From contig JACKDV010000005.1 of the NCBI GenBank assembly GCA_020633315.1, positions 248,001-312,000 on the forward strand: DNA of 64,000 nucleotides, read 5' to 3'. The notes below the pieces were generated by a model. It did no database searches, was not told the origin of the DNA, and saw nothing but the letters and a program-made list of their open reading frames with translations. Positions 61,227 through 64,000 of the stretch are shown here, one piece after another. Origin of the DNA: Myxococcales bacterium. Its GTDB lineage: Bacteria; Myxococcota_A; Polyangia; Nannocystales; Nannocystaceae. The position numbers were made by a program, and so were the translations under genes. Each line of letters opens with the position of its first letter. Position 1 is the stretch's first letter.

Positions 61227-62732
61227 TCAGCCGCCCGTGACCACGCTGGATTCCTCGCCGAGCAGTGCTCGCGTGGAGCCCGGCTCGCCTCGCCAGGCTC
61301 GCGCGGCGGCCGAGCCCAGGTAGCGCACCCACCCGCGGGCGTAGCTGCGCAGCCCGGAGCCCACCCCGGCGCGGTTGCTGCCGAAGGGGGCGTCCCACTG
61401 CGCCGGGTCCTCGATGCGGCGCGCCTCGATCTCCACGAAGCCCGAGGTGGCCAGCCCCAGCAGCTCGGAGCGCTCGAGCGCCCGGCGCAGAGACGAGGGG
61501 GGCCGGGCCGGGGGCAGGCCCCCCGCGATGGCCAGCTCCTCCGGGCTGCGCCCCAGCACCCACCGACGCCAGCTCGCCCAGAACGCATAGAGCTCGTGCA
61601 CCCGCCGGGCCGAGCCGCGCTCGATGGCCTCGATGAAGCGCCGCTCCGCGTGCAGCCGCTCGCGGGTGGCCGCCTCGTAGCGCGCGCCCACTCGCTCCGG
61701 CGACTCGAGGAAGGCCGGCGCGAGGTAGGCGGCCGTCACCGCGGTCTCGAGCGAGGACGAGGCCGGCGACCACACCCGACCGAAGGCCGTGCCCGCCAGC
61801 AGCCAGTTGGCCCCGTGGGCCCGCTCGCGCAGGTAGTGGCGGTGCGTCGCGTGGCGCACCGCCCCCGCGCGCGGGAACACCTGCGCCACCGGCATCCCGC
61901 GGCGCGTGAAGGCACGCAACAGCTCGTCGACCAGCATGGCATCGGCCACCGCATCGGCACCGTCGGCCTGGGCATCCACGTCGAGCCCCAGCGAGACCTC
62001 GTCGCCCAGCGGGATCATCCAGCCCAGGCCGTCGATGCCGTCGTGCTGGCGCTCGAGCCTCACGAGGTTGGTGCCGCGGCGCCACCACGGCCAGGCCCGC
62101 GAGCTCTCCATCGCGCCGTCGCGGTAGCGATGCAGCCACACCATGCGTCGCAGTCGACCGAGGGGTCGGTGCACCAGGCGGACCGCCCCTGCCACCATGC
62201 CGCGGTAGCCGGTGGCGTCGAACAGCACGGCGGGCTCGAGGAGGCGCCCGTCGTCGAGGCGCACCGAGGTGATGCGATCCTCGGTGAGGTCGTAGCCGAG
62301 CTCGCGCGCCCGCGCCTCGATGAAGGTGCACGCCGGATGCTCCCGCACTTCCTCGTACAGCATGGGATCGAGGCGCGCCCGATCGAGGTGGACCAGGCGA
62401 GCGCCCACCTCGGCCACGCCGGCCTGGTGGGGATCGACGGGACCGAGGACGTCGAGATCACGCCCGGGCGTGGCCAGCCGCACCAGGCTCGCCAGCTCGC
62501 CGTAGGACAGCGAGACGTGGCTCTTCTCGTGGAAGAACGGGCGATAGACCGGTCCCAGCAGGTCCCAGCAGGCCAGGGCAGCCCCCTCGCTCACCGACTC
62601 GCCCAGGCGAGGCGAGGTCGGCGGACGCGGCCCTCCGATCACGGTGTGTGCGATCCCCCGACGTGCGAGCGCGTGGCTGATCAGCAGTCCCGTGAACGAG
62701 GACCCCAAGACCATTGGCTGGTGGTGGTCCAT
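61227..62732 (-). CDS. Flavin-dependent halogenase/monooxygenase-like protein
   Basis: A 501-residue flavoprotein of the tryptophan-halogenase/NAD(P)-FAD oxidoreductase type. The N-terminal FAD motif is changed to VLGSSFTGLLISHALARRG (GSSFTG for GxGxxG). It is followed by RLGESVSEGA, like the GES motif of halogenases. DATGYRGMVAG and LLAGTAFGRVWSPASSS are later FAD contacts. LGWMIPLGD matches only half of the halogenase WxWxIP motif. Hydroxylation or halogenation of a carrier-bound or free substrate is possible; no biosynthetic cluster is next to it. TGC-TAGACT at 62754-62759 is a likely extended -10 box. Confidence 0.85.
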   Translation of the reverse strand: MDHHQPMVLGSSFTGLLISHALARRGIAHTVIGGPRPPTSPRLGESVSEGAALACWDLLGPVYRPFFHEKSHVSLSYGELASLVRLATPGRDLDVLGPVDPHQAGVAEVGARLVHLDRARLDPMLYEEVREHPACTFIEARARELGYDLTEDRITSVRLDDGRLLEPAVLFDATGYRGMVAGAVRLVHRPLGRLRRMVWLHRYRDGAMESSRAWPWWRRGTNLVRLERQHDGIDGLGWMIPLGDEVSLGLDVDAQADGADAVADAMLVDELLRAFTRRGMPVAQVFPRAGAVRHATHRHYLRERAHGANWLLAGTAFGRVWSPASSSLETAVTAAYLAPAFLESPERVGARYEAATRERLHAERRFIEAIERGSARRVHELYAFWASWRRWVLGRSPEELAIAGGLPPARPPSSLRRALERSELLGLATSGFVEIEARRIEDPAQWDAPFGSNRAGVGSGLRSYARGWVRYLGSAAARAWRGEPGSTRALLGEESSVVTGG

Positions 62733-62753
62733 CGTGCTCGGCGAAACCTGGAC

Positions 62754-62770
62754 AGTCTAGCACGAACGCC
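62754..62770 (-). promoter_or_regulatory. Putative extended -10 TGC-TAGACT with shared upstream element
   Basis: TAGACT (62754-62759) preceded by TGC. The 13 bases TAGCACGAACGCC at 62758-62770 (GGCGTTCGTGCTA on the minus strand) are identical to 43752-43764 upstream of another gene. The start codon at 62732 is 21 bases further, so here a short leader is expected. Confidence 0.4.
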
Positions 62771-62838
62771 CCACGTCACTGCGGATCATTTTCGACGGAC
62801 GAGGGACTCAGTTTGGAACGCTCGCGGCGTCGCCACGA

Positions 62839-63882
62839 TCACTCGGTAGTGCTCACCACTCGCCAGGCGATCGGACGATCGGCTCGCATCGCGACCACCG
62901 TGCCCTCGCCGAAGGGGTACGACTGCGGCACCGTCCACGACTCGCGCCGCAGCGTGATCGTGTCCTCGGCCACCGGCAGGCGGTAGAAGGCCGGGCCGTG
63001 GCGGCTCGCGAAGCCCTCGAGGCGATCGAGCGCGCCGATGGACTCGAAGGCCTCGGCGTAGAGCGGCAGGGCGACCGGAGCCGAGAAGATCCCCGCGCAG
63101 CCGCAGGCGCTGAGCTTGGTGCTGCGCTCGTGGGGGGCGCTGTCGGTCCCCAGGAAGAACTTGGGGCTACCCGAGGCCACCGCCTCGCACAGCGCCTCCC
63201 GGTGGCGGCGTCGCTTGAGCACGGGCAGGCAGTAGTGGTGGGGGCGGATCCCACCTTCGAAGAGCGCATTGCGATCGAGCAGCAGGTGCTGGGGCGTCAC
63301 CGTGGCGGCCACCCGGGGCGGGGCCGCCCGCACGAAGGCGACCGCCTCGGCGGTGGTGATGTGCTCGAAGACCACCCGCAGCCCCACGAAGCGCTCGACC
63401 AGCGGTCCCAGCTCGCGCTCGATGAACACCGCCTCGCGATCGAAGACGTCGACCGCGGGGTCGATGCTCTCGCCGTGCACGAGCAGGGGTAGGTCGTGCT
63501 CCTGCATCGCCTCGAGCACGGGCGCGATGGCCCCCAGGTCGGCCACCCCCGCGTCGGCGTTGGTGGTGGCCCCCGCCGGGTAGAGCTTGACCGCATGCAC
63601 GTGGGGGCTCCTCGCGGCGCGGGCGATCTCCTCCGGCGAGCTGCGCGGGGTGAGGTACAGGGTCATCAGCGGCTCGAAGGCATGGCCAGGCGGCAGCGCC
63701 TCGAGGATCCGCGCGCGGTAGGCCTCGGCCTGGGCGACCGTCTCCACCGGCGGGCGCAGGTTGGGCATGACGATGGCGCGCCCGAACACCGCGGCGGTGT
63801 GTCCCACCACCGACCGCAGCGCCTCACCATCGCGCAGGTGCAGGTGCCAGTCGTCGGGGCGGGGGATGGTCAGCTCGTCCAT
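62839..63882 (-). CDS. pyrC: Dihydroorotase
   Basis: A 347-residue class II dihydroorotase, cytoplasmic, which closes carbamoyl-aspartate to dihydroorotate in pyrimidine synthesis. Metal ligands: H13 and H15 in DDWHLHLRD, the carboxylated Lys K99 in HAVKLYPAGATTN, the His of LLVHGES and of VFEHITT, and the Asp of FLGTDSAPH. Length is the same as E. coli PyrC. Start at ATG 63882 (MDELTIPRPDDW); an earlier ATG exists 21 bases upstream. Begins 25 bases after the stop of a Cys-rich gene. No other pyrimidine gene in the window. Confidence 0.97.
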   Translation of the reverse strand: MDELTIPRPDDWHLHLRDGEALRSVVGHTAAVFGRAIVMPNLRPPVETVAQAEAYRARILEALPPGHAFEPLMTLYLTPRSSPEEIARAARSPHVHAVKLYPAGATTNADAGVADLGAIAPVLEAMQEHDLPLLVHGESIDPAVDVFDREAVFIERELGPLVERFVGLRVVFEHITTAEAVAFVRAAPPRVAATVTPQHLLLDRNALFEGGIRPHHYCLPVLKRRRHREALCEAVASGSPKFFLGTDSAPHERSTKLSACGCAGIFSAPVALPLYAEAFESIGALDRLEGFASRHGPAFYRLPVAEDTITLRRESWTVPQSYPFGEGTVVAMRADRPIAWRVVSTTE

Positions 63883-63907
63883 GCGAGCCCGGTTGTAGCG
63901 CAACCGC

Positions 63908-64000
63908 TCACCCGCAGTCGTCCTGGCACGCCTCCAGGCACTCCAGGTACTCGTCGTTGTCGGTGGAGTACGGATCGTAGCCGCACTTGTCCTGCTCGCA
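63908..64000 (-). CDS. C-terminal end of a Cys-rich protein (runs off the window)
   Basis: The last 30 codons of a minus-strand gene: CEQDKCGYDPYSTDNDEYLE then CLEACQDDCG and TGA at 63908-63910. Five Cys in 30 residues, acidic, with CxxxC and CxxxC spacing as in disulfide-rich secreted or lipoprotein tails typical of this genome. The dense, in-frame codon choice up to the stop supports a real gene. Upstream of pyrC by 25 bases. Confidence 0.6.
   Translation of the reverse strand, partial: CEQDKCGYDPYSTDNDEYLECLEACQDDCG

Overview
This window is very GC-rich DNA that most resembles a myxobacterium, probably of the Nannocystaceae/Nannocystineae type. The signs are three large Ser/Thr protein kinases with C-terminal TPR arrays, three ECF sigma factors, many lipoproteins with poly-Ser/Thr/Gly/Asp linkers, an ADYC-domain protein, FG-GAP and DUF4215-type cysteine-rich surface proteins, a protease B-like M57 protease, and start codons that are often GTG or follow ATGA/GTGA overlaps. 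No tRNA, rRNA, CRISPR array, insertion sequence or phage gene was recognised. The taxonomy is inference from gene style, not a search result.

Layout. 1-3.0 kb: peroxiredoxin edge fragment, membrane-anchored unknown, HIT hydrolase, acyl-CoA ligase. 3.1-9.7 kb: a tightly coupled series: HAD hydrolase, DAPWY-motif methyltransferase-like protein, GcvT-family protein and two FAD amine-oxidase-like proteins. 9.8-15.0 kb: a small acidic ORF, ECF sigma factor, a fusion of anti-sigma-like domain, TM helix, TPR and CHAT protease, and a multi-pass membrane protein. 15.0-21.4 kb: cupin-like protein, two paralogous ECF sigmas flanking an ADYC lipoprotein, the second sigma overlapping a kinase gene. 21.6-31.7 kb: secreted Cys-rich protein, a coiled-coil/Pro-linker protein with a caspase-like Cys motif, a 610-residue unknown with a possible zinc cluster, a metallophosphoesterase with an extra N-terminal domain, an FG-GAP lipoprotein and a CAP-like lipoprotein. 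31.9-40.4 kb: AAA ATPase, two more kinase-TPR genes, DUF4345-like and DUF6544-like proteins, a lipoprotein. 40.4-43.7 kb: ExbB/ExbD/TonB-like operon plus an AgmX-like lipoprotein. 43.8-50.8 kb: M57 protease with two somatomedin B domains, lipoproteins, class III aminotransferase, DUF4215/glycine-rich protein. 50.9-64 kb: tandem DsbA-like protein coupled to a TrmH methyltransferase, zinc-ribbon membrane proteins, cardiolipin-synthase-like PLD, DedA protein, DUF1554-like lipoprotein, alpha/beta hydrolase, FG-GAP protein, flavin-dependent halogenase-like protein, dihydroorotase, and a Cys-rich fragment at the edge.

Two things stand out. First, the operon at about 9.84-15.0 kb joins an anti-sigma module to a TPR-CHAT protease in one membrane-spanning chain next to its ECF sigma factor, which suggests a proteolysis-gated transcription switch. 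Second, at least fourteen genes have a TAnnnT-type -10 box (often TATGCT) ending 6-9 bases before the start codon, which implies leaderless mRNAs and corrects several start codons.
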